Below the pieces are notes generated by a model, which saw only the letters and a program-made list of their open reading frames with translations, had not been told where the DNA came from and did no database searches. A program made the translations under genes and the position numbers. A DNA stretch of 64,000 bases from Nocardia concava NBRC 100430 (GTDB lineage: Bacteria; Actinomycetota; Actinomycetes; Mycobacteriales; Mycobacteriaceae), in NCBI RefSeq assembly GCF_000308815.1, contig NZ_BAFX01000108.1, forward strand, positions 62,001-126,000. Direction: 5' to 3'. Position 1 is the first letter of the stretch, and each line of letters begins with the position of its first letter. Positions 25,262 to 34,114 of the stretch are shown here, piece after piece.

Positions 25262-27742
25262 TCAGTTGGATACCCGGTCCGCCGCCTCCACCCGCTCGTA
25301 GCCGAGCAGGACGTCATGGGCGACCTCGCCGTCGGCGACCGTGACCCGGCTGAAGGCGGCCGGGTAGCCGCGAGCCATGACGGTGTAGCGGCCCTCGGCC
25401 AGATCCGGCACGACATAGCGGCCGCTGTCGTCGGTGCGGGTGATGGCGATCAGATCCCCCGCCTCGTCGAGCACGGTGATCTGCGCGTCCGGCACCCCGT
25501 CGCCGCGCTCGTTGCACGCCGATCCGGCGAGCACCGCGCGCGGGGCCAATTCGATGTCGTGACGCAGCATTCCGCTGTCCGGCACGGTGAGGGTCATGGC
25601 CGTGGGCCGCATGTGATCGGCCACCGCGACCAGCGTGTAGGTCCCGGCCAGCACGCCGCGGCAGATGAAGTCGCCCTCCGCGGTGGTGATGGCCGAGCCG
25701 ACCACATCGCCGAACGCGTCGGTGAGGGTGACCGTCGCCTCGCCCAGCGGCGCGCCGCGGCCCGCCGTGCGCACCGTGCCCGACACCTCCCCGGAACCGA
25801 GCAGCTGCACATCGAGCACATGCGGGCGACCGCCGACGCTGATCGAGACCGCGGCGGGCTGGTAGCCGAAGGCGGACACGATCAGCACATACCCGCCCGC
25901 GCGCGGGACGCCGATGCGGTAGCTCCCGTCGGGCTCGCCGATCGCCCGCGAAACTTGGTGCCCGCGTTGATCGATCAGGGTCAGCACCGCATCGGGCACG
26001 GACTGCCCGTCCTCGCGGTGCACGCAGCCCGACACCGACAGTCCCGACGGCTCGACGTAGCGGAACTCCGGCTCCTCCGGCTCGGGTTCGGGTTCCGGCT
26101 CGGCGATTTCCTCGACCACCGCCACCGGAACATCCTGCAGCGGAATCTCTTTCATGAAGACCAGCACGAACGCCGCGGCCACCGCGACCGCCGCCGCTAC
26201 GAAGAACACCCCGCCCATGGCATGGGTGAACCCGGTCAGGATGGGCGCGCGAACTTCTTCCGGCAGGGCCGCGATCCCGCTGGTATTGCTCTGGATCTGC
26301 CCGAGCTGCGCCTGGTCGAATCCCGGTGGCAGATGCCCGCCGAACGCCGCCATGATCTTGCGCGGCAACAGGTTGAACAGGATGGTCAGGAAGACCGCGA
26401 CACCCAGCGTGCCGCCCATCTGCCGGAAGAAGGTGGCCGATGCGGTGGACACGCCCATATCCATGCGCGGCCCGGCGTTCTGGGCCGCGATGATGAGCGT
26501 CTGCATGCACCCGCCCAGCCCGAAACCGATGACGCCGCAGTACAACAGCGGCTGCCACAGCGGCGAGTCGAAGCGCACCAGCGCGAACAGCACCGACCCG
26601 AGCCCGATCACCAGCGACCCGAGGATCGGCAGCGCCTTGTACCGCCCGGTGAACTTGGTGATGAGCCCGGAGATCTGCGCGCCGATCATGATGCCCACCA
26701 CCAGCGGCAGCATGAAAAGCCCAGAGCGCGTGGGCGAATACCCCCGCACCACCTGGAAGTACAAGGGCACCAGCACGATCGCGCCGAACATGGCCACGCC
26801 GACGATGAAGCCGCCCCCGATGGCGATGCTGAAGGTGCGATTGCGGAACAGCCGCAGGGGAATCAGCGCGGCGTCCTTCATGAGGAATTCCACCAGCAGG
26901 AACAGCACCAGCCCCACGGCCGCGACGGCGTAGCAGAGCAGCGCGCGATGCGACTGCCAGCCCCACTCGCGCCCCTGCTGGGCGACGATGAGCAGTGGAA
27001 CCGTCCCCACCGCAAGGGTTATCGCGCCCAGCCAGTCGGTGCGCTGCCGGTGCCGTTCGAACGGCACGTCCAGCACCTTGCCGACGACCAGCAGCGCGAG
27101 CACGCCGATCGGCACGTTCACCAGGAACACCCAGCGCCAGCCCGAGAGTCCCAGGATGTGATCGGCATTGGAGAAGAAGCCGCCCAGCACCGGCCCGAGC
27201 ACGGTGGCGATGCCGAACACCATCATGAAATAGCCCTGGTATCTGACTCTTTCGCGCGGCGGCACGATATCGCCGATGATGGTGAAGGCCAGCGACATGA
27301 GCCCGCCCGCGCCCACGCCCTGCACCGCGCGGAAGGCCGCGAGCTGATACATGGTGGTCGCGAAGGTGCAGGCCACCGAGCCGAGCACGAATACGCCGAT
27401 GGCGATGAGGTAGCAGGGTTTCCGGCCGTAGATATCGGCGAGCTTGCCGTAGAGCGGTGTGCTGATGGTGGCGGTGATGAGGTAGGCCGTGGTGGCCCAG
27501 GCCTGTTTGTCGAAGCCGTGCAGGCTGTTGGCGATGCGGACGATCGCCACGCTCACGATGTTCTGGTCCAGTGCCGCCAGGAACACGCCCAGCAGCAGGC
27601 CGGACAAAATGGTCATGATCTGGCGGTGCGACAGGGTGTTCTGCGATGACAGAGTGTTCTCGGCCGATCTCTCCGCGGTAGCGGGAGCGGGCGCGACTCG
27701 AACCGGTGCTGCCAACTTCGCCTGGGTAGAGCTGTTGGTCAT
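25262..27742 (-). CDS. MFS (DHA2) exporter fused to three carboxypeptidase-regulatory repeats
   Basis: An 826-aa membrane protein. Residues about 35-545 are a 14-helix DHA2-type drug:H+ antiporter: GVFLAALDQNIVSVAIVRIA, the loop motif GKLADIYGRKP, and motif C-like VFGIATVLGPVLGGFF. After a Glu/Pro-rich linker, residues about 566-826 hold three Ig-like repeats, each opening VSGCVHRED, VSGTVRTAG or LAGSACNERG and closing with GTYTLVAVA-type strands. These match carboxypeptidase regulatory-like domains. Such tails occur on some actinobacterial MFS exporters; their role is unknown. Substrate probably a toxic or hydrophobic compound. ATG 27742 was chosen (MTNSS). Confidence 0.9.
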   Translation of the reverse strand: MTNSSTQAKLAAPVRVAPAPATAERSAENTLSSQNTLSHRQIMTILSGLLLGVFLAALDQNIVSVAIVRIANSLHGFDKQAWATTAYLITATISTPLYGKLADIYGRKPCYLIAIGVFVLGSVACTFATTMYQLAAFRAVQGVGAGGLMSLAFTIIGDIVPPRERVRYQGYFMMVFGIATVLGPVLGGFFSNADHILGLSGWRWVFLVNVPIGVLALLVVGKVLDVPFERHRQRTDWLGAITLAVGTVPLLIVAQQGREWGWQSHRALLCYAVAAVGLVLFLLVEFLMKDAALIPLRLFRNRTFSIAIGGGFIVGVAMFGAIVLVPLYFQVVRGYSPTRSGLFMLPLVVGIMIGAQISGLITKFTGRYKALPILGSLVIGLGSVLFALVRFDSPLWQPLLYCGVIGFGLGGCMQTLIIAAQNAGPRMDMGVSTASATFFRQMGGTLGVAVFLTILFNLLPRKIMAAFGGHLPPGFDQAQLGQIQSNTSGIAALPEEVRAPILTGFTHAMGGVFFVAAAVAVAAAFVLVFMKEIPLQDVPVAVVEEIAEPEPEPEPEEPEFRYVEPSGLSVSGCVHREDGQSVPDAVLTLIDQRGHQVSRAIGEPDGSYRIGVPRAGGYVLIVSAFGYQPAAVSISVGGRPHVLDVQLLGSGEVSGTVRTAGRGAPLGEATVTLTDAFGDVVGSAITTAEGDFICRGVLAGTYTLVAVADHMRPTAMTLTVPDSGMLRHDIELAPRAVLAGSACNERGDGVPDAQITVLDEAGDLIAITRTDDSGRYVVPDLAEGRYTVMARGYPAAFSRVTVADGEVAHDVLLGYERVEAADRVSN

Positions 27743-27909
27743 GTTTGGGGCCCTTGTCGGATTTTCGGCTGTCCGTGCCATGCGGTGCTACGAAAAAAGA
27801 GCTGCGGTGCTACGCGAAGAGCAATGCGGGTCAACTCGAAAAGACCACGCCATGAAGCAATTCGGGCAGCTTACCCCTGGCTTATCGGACCCCTGACGGC
27901 AGGTGGTGG

Positions 27910-28575
27910 TTACGCCTCCGTTTGTGCGTAGAGCGGAATACCGGTGTGGAAGAAGCGAATGAGCCGCCCGATGCGCACGCAGTGGTCGGCCCCGCGCTCG
28001 AAGTGGTGGGCCAGCAGCGCGATATCGATGGCCATGGCCGAGCCGTGCGCCCAGGTGTCGTCGGCGGCCAGCTCGACCAATTGCACACGCAGTCGCTCGA
28101 CGTTCTCGTCGCGCGGCACCAGCGCGCGATCGCGCGGCGGGCTCTGTGCGGCAATGGCTCCCATGGCCGTCTCCACGAGATGGGTGATGGCGCTGGACAT
28201 TTCCGCGAGCAGCGCCAGGACCTGCGGCGGGGCGACCGGATTCGGGTAGCGGCGGACCACCACGTCGGCCACCCGGCTCAGCGCCCGGCTGACCGCGAGC
28301 AGGTCGTCGGCGATCTGCATGGCGGTCACCACCTGGCGCAGATCCCGGGCCACGGGGGCCTCCAGGGCCAGCAGGATGACCGACCGGTCCTCACATTTGG
28401 CGTGCTCGATCTCCACCTTCTCCTCGAGCGCGAAGACCTCGTAGGCGGCGGTCAGGTCACTGCCGGCGAGCGCGGCCGCGGCCCGCTCCGAACCCTCATG
28501 CGTCAGTCTCGCCATATGCGCGAGCTCATCGGTCAGCGCCATCAGTTCGCTGGAGAATTTGGTGCGCACTCGCAT
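27910..28575 (-). CDS. PhoU-like regulator
   Basis: A 221-aa all-helical protein with two PhoU repeats: MRVRTKFSSELMALTDELAH at the start, the acidic metal-site helices (EVFALEEKVEIEHAKCEDRS; LVPRDENVERLRVQLVELAA) and the conserved ARDLRQVVTAMQIADDLLAV and HHFERGADHCVRIGR. PhoU proteins modulate phosphate transport and the PhoR/SenX3 kinase. No pst genes adjoin, so this is a stand-alone copy. ATG 28575 is preferred because it fits the usual PhoU start; the longest frame adds seven residues. Confidence 0.88.
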   Translation of the reverse strand: MRVRTKFSSELMALTDELAHMARLTHEGSERAAAALAGSDLTAAYEVFALEEKVEIEHAKCEDRSVILLALEAPVARDLRQVVTAMQIADDLLAVSRALSRVADVVVRRYPNPVAPPQVLALLAEMSSAITHLVETAMGAIAAQSPPRDRALVPRDENVERLRVQLVELAADDTWAHGSAMAIDIALLAHHFERGADHCVRIGRLIRFFHTGIPLYAQTEA

Positions 28576-28725
28576 ATCTTGGCCGCCAACATGCATGCCT
28601 GCACACTATCGCGGCAAAACCTTTATCCCCGAATGACTCTCGGTTCTTTTCGCTAGGTAAAAACATACCGACCAGAATTTCCCGGCAATCGGAACCCGGT
28701 GCGTCTCCCCGGTAAACATCGGCCC

Positions 28726-29892
28726 GTGCACGAGACTGACCCCGTGGCCGCCGACGACACCGCCGACACCGAAACACCCGGCCGGGCCTCGATGCCCGCC
28801 TGGCTGCCGCGGGCCATGGTGCTCGCGCTGGCCCTGCTCGGCCTGTTCGAACTCGCCAACTGGGCCGCGCATCAACTGATCGGCATCGCGATCATGATGA
28901 CCGTCGCGTTCTTCGTCTCCCTGGCCATGGAACCCGCGGTGGACGGGCTGGCCGCACGCGGCGTCAATCGCGGACTGGCCACCGGCGTGGTGTTCCTCAT
29001 CGTGTTCGCCTGCACCGCGGGCTTCCTCGCGACCCTGGGCGTCCTCATGGTGGAGACCGTCGCCAATGTGGTGAGCGAACTGCCGCGGCTCATCGACGAA
29101 CTGGTGGACTGGGTCAACCGCACGTTCCATCAGAACTTCACCCTGGACCAGCTGCGGGACCGGCTGTTCAAGGACTCCGACGTGATCAACGGCTACGCCG
29201 CGCGGGCCGCGAACAATGTGTGGGGCCTGTCGAGCACGGTGCTGGGCGGGCTGGCCAAGTTCGTCACCATCGCGCTGTTCAGCGTGTACATGACCGCCGA
29301 CGGTCCGAAGCTGCGGCGCGCGGTGTGCTCGCTGCTGCCGCCCGCGAAACAGGGTGCGGTGCTGCACGCCTGGGATCTGGCCATCGAGAAGACCGGCGGC
29401 TACCTGTATTCGCGGGCGCTGCTCGCGGTCATCTCGGCCATCGCGCACGGAGCGTTCCTGGCACTGCTGGGCATTCCGAATTCGATCGCGCTGGGCATCT
29501 GGTTCGGTGTGGTGGCCTCGTTCGTGCCGACCATCGGCACGTATCTGGCGGGCGTGCTGCCGGTCCTGGTGGCGCTCACCATCAATCCCATCGACGCGGT
29601 GTGGATCGTCATCTTCGTGGTGGTCTACCAATGGCTGCAGGACTATGTGCTGCAGCCGCGCATCACCGCCAAGACCGTGGACGTGAATCCGGCGATCGCG
29701 CTGCTGTCGGTCATCGTGGGCGGTGCGCTGCTGGGCGCGGTGGGGGCGCTGCTGGCCATTCCCGCCACCGCGACACTGCAGGCGTTCCTCGGCGAGTACG
29801 TCCCCCGCTACGAGGTGCCCGAGGATCCACGCATCGAGCGCACCGGGCGAACCCGCAAGGGGCGCACCCGGACTCGGGCCTCGAAGAGCTAG
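28726..29892 (+). CDS. AI-2E family transporter / PerM-type permease
   Basis: A 388-aa membrane protein. Eight hydrophobic segments are visible, beginning PRAMVLALALLGLFELAN and including the family's central soluble loop (about residues 125-200) and the conserved C-terminal block DYVLQPRITAKTVDVNPAIA. Family members export small molecules or ions; the AI-2 label is historical. The tail is highly basic (RTRKGRTRTRASKS). GTG 28726 is taken; GTG 28699 would add nine residues. The 3' end overlaps the convergent EamA gene by 4 nt. Confidence 0.88.
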   Translation: MHETDPVAADDTADTETPGRASMPAWLPRAMVLALALLGLFELANWAAHQLIGIAIMMTVAFFVSLAMEPAVDGLAARGVNRGLATGVVFLIVFACTAGFLATLGVLMVETVANVVSELPRLIDELVDWVNRTFHQNFTLDQLRDRLFKDSDVINGYAARAANNVWGLSSTVLGGLAKFVTIALFSVYMTADGPKLRRAVCSLLPPAKQGAVLHAWDLAIEKTGGYLYSRALLAVISAIAHGAFLALLGIPNSIALGIWFGVVASFVPTIGTYLAGVLPVLVALTINPIDAVWIVIFVVVYQWLQDYVLQPRITAKTVDVNPAIALLSVIVGGALLGAVGALLAIPATATLQAFLGEYVPRYEVPEDPRIERTGRTRKGRTRTRASKS

Positions 29893-30764
29893 GCCGGCGC
29901 GGGCTCCTTGGTCTGCGCCCGGGCCCGCGCGGTGCCGATGATCGAGCCGAGGATCACCAGCGGGAAGCCGATGGCCATGCCCGCGGTCAGCGGCTCGTCC
30001 AGCAGCGAGACGCCGATCAGCAGGGCCACCGCGGGATTGATATAGGTGATGACGGTGGCGCGCGACGGGCCGACCTCACCGATCAGCGCGAAGAACACCA
30101 CGAACGCCAGCGCCGTGCAGATCAGGCCGAGGCCGACCACCGACCAGGTGGCGCCGGACGGGTAGTGCGACGGCAGGCGCCACAGGGCGAACGGCAGATA
30201 GATGGCGGCGGCGAACATCAGCGAGGCGGTCACCACGCCGATCGGAGGCAGCTCGGTCAGCTTGCGGTCGATGATGATCGGGCCCAGCGCATAGCCGATC
30301 ACGCTCACGCCGATGGCGGCCAGCGCGCCCAGATTCGAGACGTCGATGTCCAGGCCGACCAGGGCGGTCACGCCCGCGAAGCCGATCACCAGGCCGAGGA
30401 TGCGGCGCATGTCCAAGTGCTCGTGGCCCATTCGGGTGGTGATCACGATGGCGATGAGCGGCACGGCGGCGATCAGCAGACCGACGGTCGAACTGGTCAG
30501 CTTGGTCTCGGCGTGGCCGATGAGCAGCCACGGGCCGGTGATCTCCACGACCGTGTACACCAGCACCCAGCGCCAGCGCCGCAGCACCGGCATCAGCACC
30601 TTCAGATACAGCGCGATCGGCAGCAGCACCAGCGCGCCGAGCAGGGTCCGGCCGAAGGCCACGAACACCGGGTCGAATTCGCGCACCGCGACGCGAATCA
30701 TGGCGTAGGGGACGCCCCAGATCACGCCCATGCCCAGGAACAACAGCCAGCCGCGCTTGCTCAC
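29889..30764 (-). CDS. EamA/DMT superfamily transporter
   Basis: A 291-aa protein with ten membrane helices and two EamA halves (WLLFLGMGVIWGVPYAMIRV at the start; LGALAAIGVSVIGYALGPII at the second half). It ends NPAVALLIGVSLLDEPLTAG, the classic last-helix motif of these metabolite or drug exporters. GTG 30764 is supported by GGAAGGAG at 30773-30780 with an 8-nt gap. It is divergent from the lipase gene. Substrate unknown. Confidence 0.88.
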   Translation of the reverse strand: MSKRGWLLFLGMGVIWGVPYAMIRVAVREFDPVFVAFGRTLLGALVLLPIALYLKVLMPVLRRWRWVLVYTVVEITGPWLLIGHAETKLTSSTVGLLIAAVPLIAIVITTRMGHEHLDMRRILGLVIGFAGVTALVGLDIDVSNLGALAAIGVSVIGYALGPIIIDRKLTELPPIGVVTASLMFAAAIYLPFALWRLPSHYPSGATWSVVGLGLICTALAFVVFFALIGEVGPSRATVITYINPAVALLIGVSLLDEPLTAGMAIGFPLVILGSIIGTARARAQTKEPAPA

Positions 30765-30896
30765 AACACACACTCCTTCCGATCCACCGGAGCGTATGCC
30801 ACGCCGCCGACACGCTGATTCGGTCGTCCAAACGCGCTCGGTGTCCGAACTATTTCGGTGACGAATGCGAGGCCTGCGAGACGACAGTTGCGACGA

Positions 30897-31781
30897 ATGC
30901 GAGTTCGAGCGGGGATGGCGGTGGTGGCGACGCTGCTGGCGCTGGGCGCGGCGCCCGCGACGGCGGGGCCGCCGGGAATCGGGGGCGATCCGCTGCCCGC
31001 CTCCGGAACGCTCGAGCCTGCGCTGGACTGCAAGCCCGCGCCGGAGCAGCCGAATCCGGTGGTGATCCTCGGGGGTTTCGGGGCGGTCGGGGACATCCGC
31101 GCGACGCTCGACAAGCAGATGGCGGGGATCACGGGCGGGATCCGGGCGATCGGCGGGTGCCCGTTCATCTTCGGATACGGGATCATCGGGCCGATGCAGG
31201 CGGCCGCGCCGGTGGCGGAGTCGGCGGGGCAGCTGCGGGACTTCGTCGCCGAGGTGCGGGCGGCGACGGGGGCCGAGCGGGTCGATATCGTCGCGCACTC
31301 GTCGGGGGCGTTGATCGCCAATTACTACTTGAAGTTCCTGCACGGCGGGCCGTCGGTCGACCGCGCGGTGTATCTCGCGCCGGTGACCAAGGGGACGACC
31401 GCGGCGACACTCATCGGCGGCCTGGATCTGCCCGGGTCGCCGGAGGGGTTGGCGAGCGTGCTGAACGATGCGACCAATCCGTTGCGCGACAGTGTGTTCC
31501 GGGGGGTCCAGGGCGCGCTGGACTGCCTGGCGGGGTCACGGGTCACGGCCGCGCTGCTCGACGGCGGCGTCACCGTTCCCGAGGTCACCTACTCGGTGCT
31601 GGCCACGCGCGGCGATCAGGTGCTGACGCCGCCGGGGACGGCCTCGTTCATCGAGGAGCCCGGCGTGGTGAACGACTTCTTCGAAGATCTTTATCCGAGT
31701 GCGGGTTTCGCCAGCCACGCCGCGTTGCCGATGCAACCGGGTGCGGCGCGGTGGGTGGTGGAACAGCTGCTCTCCGAATGA
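30897..31781 (+). CDS. Secreted lipase/esterase (alpha/beta hydrolase, lipase class 2-like)
   Basis: A 294-aa exported hydrolase. The signal peptide is MRVRAGMAVVATLLALGAAP, ending ATA. The fold opens with NPVVILGGFGAVGD (oxyanion region), and the nucleophile elbow reads VDIVAHSSGALIANYYLKF, the pattern of class 2 lipases though AHSSG replaces the usual GHSxG. The catalytic His is probably in GFASHAALP near the C-terminus, and Asp in LATRGDQVLTPP. Two cysteine pairs fit a secreted protein. ATG 30897 is chosen; GTG 30858 gives an unusually long basic N-terminus. The next gene is a TetR regulator 60 nt downstream. Confidence 0.82.
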   Translation: MRVRAGMAVVATLLALGAAPATAGPPGIGGDPLPASGTLEPALDCKPAPEQPNPVVILGGFGAVGDIRATLDKQMAGITGGIRAIGGCPFIFGYGIIGPMQAAAPVAESAGQLRDFVAEVRAATGAERVDIVAHSSGALIANYYLKFLHGGPSVDRAVYLAPVTKGTTAATLIGGLDLPGSPEGLASVLNDATNPLRDSVFRGVQGALDCLAGSRVTAALLDGGVTVPEVTYSVLATRGDQVLTPPGTASFIEEPGVVNDFFEDLYPSAGFASHAALPMQPGAARWVVEQLLSE

Positions 31782-31796
31782 TCGAAAAATTGCCCG

Positions 31797-31830
31797 GCGA
31801 GAAACATTGCCCGCCGGGCACGTTTCTCGC
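31797..31830. promoter_or_regulatory. Nested palindromes before tetR-monooxygenase operon
   Basis: GCGAGAAAC (31797-31805) pairs perfectly with GTTTCTCGC (31822-31830). Inside lies a second dyad, TGCCCG-C-CGGGCA (31808-31820). The block ends 11 nt before the TetR ATG at 31842, the usual place for an autoregulatory operator. It could also act as a terminator for the lipase gene. Confidence 0.55.
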
Positions 31831-31841
31831 ATACTGGGTTC

Positions 31842-32474
31842 ATGCCCGACGAACAGCAGCTCGGACTCCGTGAGCGCAAGAAGGCCGACACCCGCCGCGC
31901 CCTCAGCGATGCGGCGTTGGCGCTCATGTTCGAGCGCGGGCTGGAGAACGTGGTGCGCGAGGACATCGCCGCGCGGGCGGGGGTTTCCGTGCGCACCTTC
32001 AACAACTACTTCGCCGGTAAGTACGACGCGCTCGTCTACCGGCAGCTCGACCGAATCCGCCGCGGCGTGGAGATTCTGCGCTCCCGGCCGGCGGAGGAGC
32101 CGCTGTGGGATGCGCTCACCACGGCGATGGTCGAACCGCTGGTGGAAGAACTCACCGAGACCGGTGATCTGACGCCCAGCCGCGAACAACTCGTCCAGGT
32201 CCGGAAACTGGTCGAGGCACCCGAGGTCGCGGCCATGATGACCAAGGGCATTCAGGAGGCGGTGATCGCCGCCATCGCCGAGCGCACCGGCACCGATCCC
32301 GAGCACGACCTGTACCCGCGACTGGTGGCGGCGGTGGCGTCCGCGGCACAGCAGGCCGCCTTCGAGATCTACGTGCGGTCCGATCCGCCCCAACCCATTC
32401 CCGTTCTGATCCGGCAGGCCATGGCCGCGCTCGCGGCGGGCCTGCCCGAACCACCGGTGCAGCAGCGCCGCTAG
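31842..32474 (+). CDS. TetR family transcriptional regulator
   Basis: A 210-aa regulator. The HTH lies in residues 10-60 (RERKKADTRRALSDAALAL, REDIAARAGVSVRTFNNYF). The C-terminal domain is of the MftR/AcrR-like type with TPSREQLVQVRKLVEAPEVA. It is followed after 46 nt by an FAD monooxygenase on the same strand, which suggests that it controls that gene in response to an aromatic substrate or drug. Confidence 0.9.
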   Translation: MPDEQQLGLRERKKADTRRALSDAALALMFERGLENVVREDIAARAGVSVRTFNNYFAGKYDALVYRQLDRIRRGVEILRSRPAEEPLWDALTTAMVEPLVEELTETGDLTPSREQLVQVRKLVEAPEVAAMMTKGIQEAVIAAIAERTGTDPEHDLYPRLVAAVASAAQQAAFEIYVRSDPPQPIPVLIRQAMAALAAGLPEPPVQQRR

Positions 32475-32520
32475 CGCCGGTCGTCCCGAAATACCCTCAG
32501 TGACAAGAGGTTTATTCGTC

Positions 32521-34086
32521 ATGCCCGAAAATAGTTCTTCCACGCCGACCACCGACATCGTCATCGCCGGAGCCGGGCCCAACGGCCTGATGCTCGCCTG
32601 CGAACTCGCGCTGGCCGGACTCCGGCCCATCGTGCTGGACCGACTACCAGCCCCGAGCCTGGAGCCGAAGGCCAATGGCCTTGCCGGACAAGTGGTTCGC
32701 ATCCTCGATATGCGCGGCCTCTACGGCGCGTTCAGCGGCAACCCGGGTGTACCGACCCCGGTACCGCGCTACATCTTCGGCGGTATGCCGCTGGATCTGA
32801 CTGCGGTGCAACCCAATCCGGTGCACCTGCTGCTCAAGCCGCAGCCGGAGATGGTGGAGATCCTCACCAAGCGCGCGATCGACCTCGGCGTGGATCTGCG
32901 CTGGGGTCACGAGCTGACCGATCTCGAGCCCGGTGACGATCGGGTCCGTCTCTCGATCTCCGCTCCCGACGGCGCCTACGAGCTGACCGCACGCTTCCTG
33001 GTCGGCGCGGACGGCGGAAAGAGCCTGGTACGCAAGCGAACCGGCATCGACTTCCCCGGCATCACCGCCGACGGCCACATCGCCCGGACCGGGCACACCA
33101 CCATTCCCGCCGAGCTGCGCACCGGCGACGGCCGCCTCGAGGTGCCCGGCGTCGGCACCTTCGGGCTCGGCCACCACCGCCTCGAACGCGGCATCTTCGT
33201 CTACGCCGAACTCCAACCCGACCGGCCGCTGGTCGGGACCATCGAATTCGAAGGCGGCGAAGGGTATTCCGATGACATGCCGATGACCTTCGACGAACTG
33301 CGCGACAGCGTCGAACGCGTCCTGGGCACCGCGCTGCCCATCAGCCCGCCGACCTGGCCCGGCCCGCACAATCTGCGGCGCACCATCGGTCAGAACACGC
33401 GGGTCGCGGAGCATTACCGTCTCGGCAATGTCTTCCTGCTCGGCGACGCCGCCCATGTCCACTCGGCCATGGGCGGGCCGGGGCTCAACCTGGGCCTCCA
33501 GGACACGGTCAATCTGGGCTGGAAACTGGCCGCGGAGGTTCGGGGTTGGGCGCCCGAGGGCCTGCTCGACACCTACGAATCCGAACGCCACCCCGTCGCG
33601 GACCGGGTCGTCATGTACACCCTGTCGCAATCCGCGCTGGTCTCCCCCGGGCCGGAAATAACCGCTCTGCGAGAGCTTTTCGGCGAGCTGATGCACCTGC
33701 CCCAGGTGACCACGCACATCGCCAACCTGCTGGCGGGCTCCGATGTCCGGTACGACGTCGGCGATGCGCACCCGCTGTCGGGCCGTCTCTTCCCGGACCT
33801 CACCGTCGAAACCGGCAGCGGCCCAACCCGAATCGCCGAACTCCTGCGCTCGGCCCGTCCGATCCTGCTCACCTTCGGTGGCACCGACCTGGCGACCGTC
33901 GCGGCGGGTTGGGCCGATCGAGTCGACCTCATCGCGGCTACCGGCTCGGAGCCTCCGGCCGCGGCGCTATTGATTCGCCCGGACGGCTATATCGCCTGGG
34001 CCACCGATGATTTCACCCCATCCGATCACGACCACCTGCGTGCCGCCCTCGAACGCTGGTTCGGCGTACCCGGTTCCCTCGACTGA
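32521..34086 (+). CDS. FAD-dependent aromatic monooxygenase
   Basis: A 521-aa class A flavoprotein monooxygenase (PF01494 family). Motifs: the dinucleotide loop IVIAGAGPNGLMLACEL (residues 14-30), the DG motif VGADGGKSLVRKRTGI near 163, and the GD motif LLGDAAHVHSAMGGPGLNLG near 305. The C-terminal thioredoxin-like domain (about 410-520) is typical of phenol or polyketide hydroxylases. ATG 32521 starts after GAGG. Substrate unknown: aromatic catabolite, polyketide or antibiotic, by family. Likely co-transcribed with tetR. Confidence 0.9.
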   Translation: MPENSSSTPTTDIVIAGAGPNGLMLACELALAGLRPIVLDRLPAPSLEPKANGLAGQVVRILDMRGLYGAFSGNPGVPTPVPRYIFGGMPLDLTAVQPNPVHLLLKPQPEMVEILTKRAIDLGVDLRWGHELTDLEPGDDRVRLSISAPDGAYELTARFLVGADGGKSLVRKRTGIDFPGITADGHIARTGHTTIPAELRTGDGRLEVPGVGTFGLGHHRLERGIFVYAELQPDRPLVGTIEFEGGEGYSDDMPMTFDELRDSVERVLGTALPISPPTWPGPHNLRRTIGQNTRVAEHYRLGNVFLLGDAAHVHSAMGGPGLNLGLQDTVNLGWKLAAEVRGWAPEGLLDTYESERHPVADRVVMYTLSQSALVSPGPEITALRELFGELMHLPQVTTHIANLLAGSDVRYDVGDAHPLSGRLFPDLTVETGSGPTRIAELLRSARPILLTFGGTDLATVAAGWADRVDLIAATGSEPPAAALLIRPDGYIAWATDDFTPSDHDHLRAALERWFGVPGSLD

Positions 34087-34114
34087 GGGTTCGAGGGAAC
34101 CGGGGTGCGCGCGA

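Noticed and set aside
25316..27649. A 777-codon open frame on the + strand opposite the MFS exporter gene
   Set aside because: It is antisense to a protein with clear membrane helices and motifs, and is rich in His, Arg and Gln with no domain; such mirror frames are common in GC-rich DNA.
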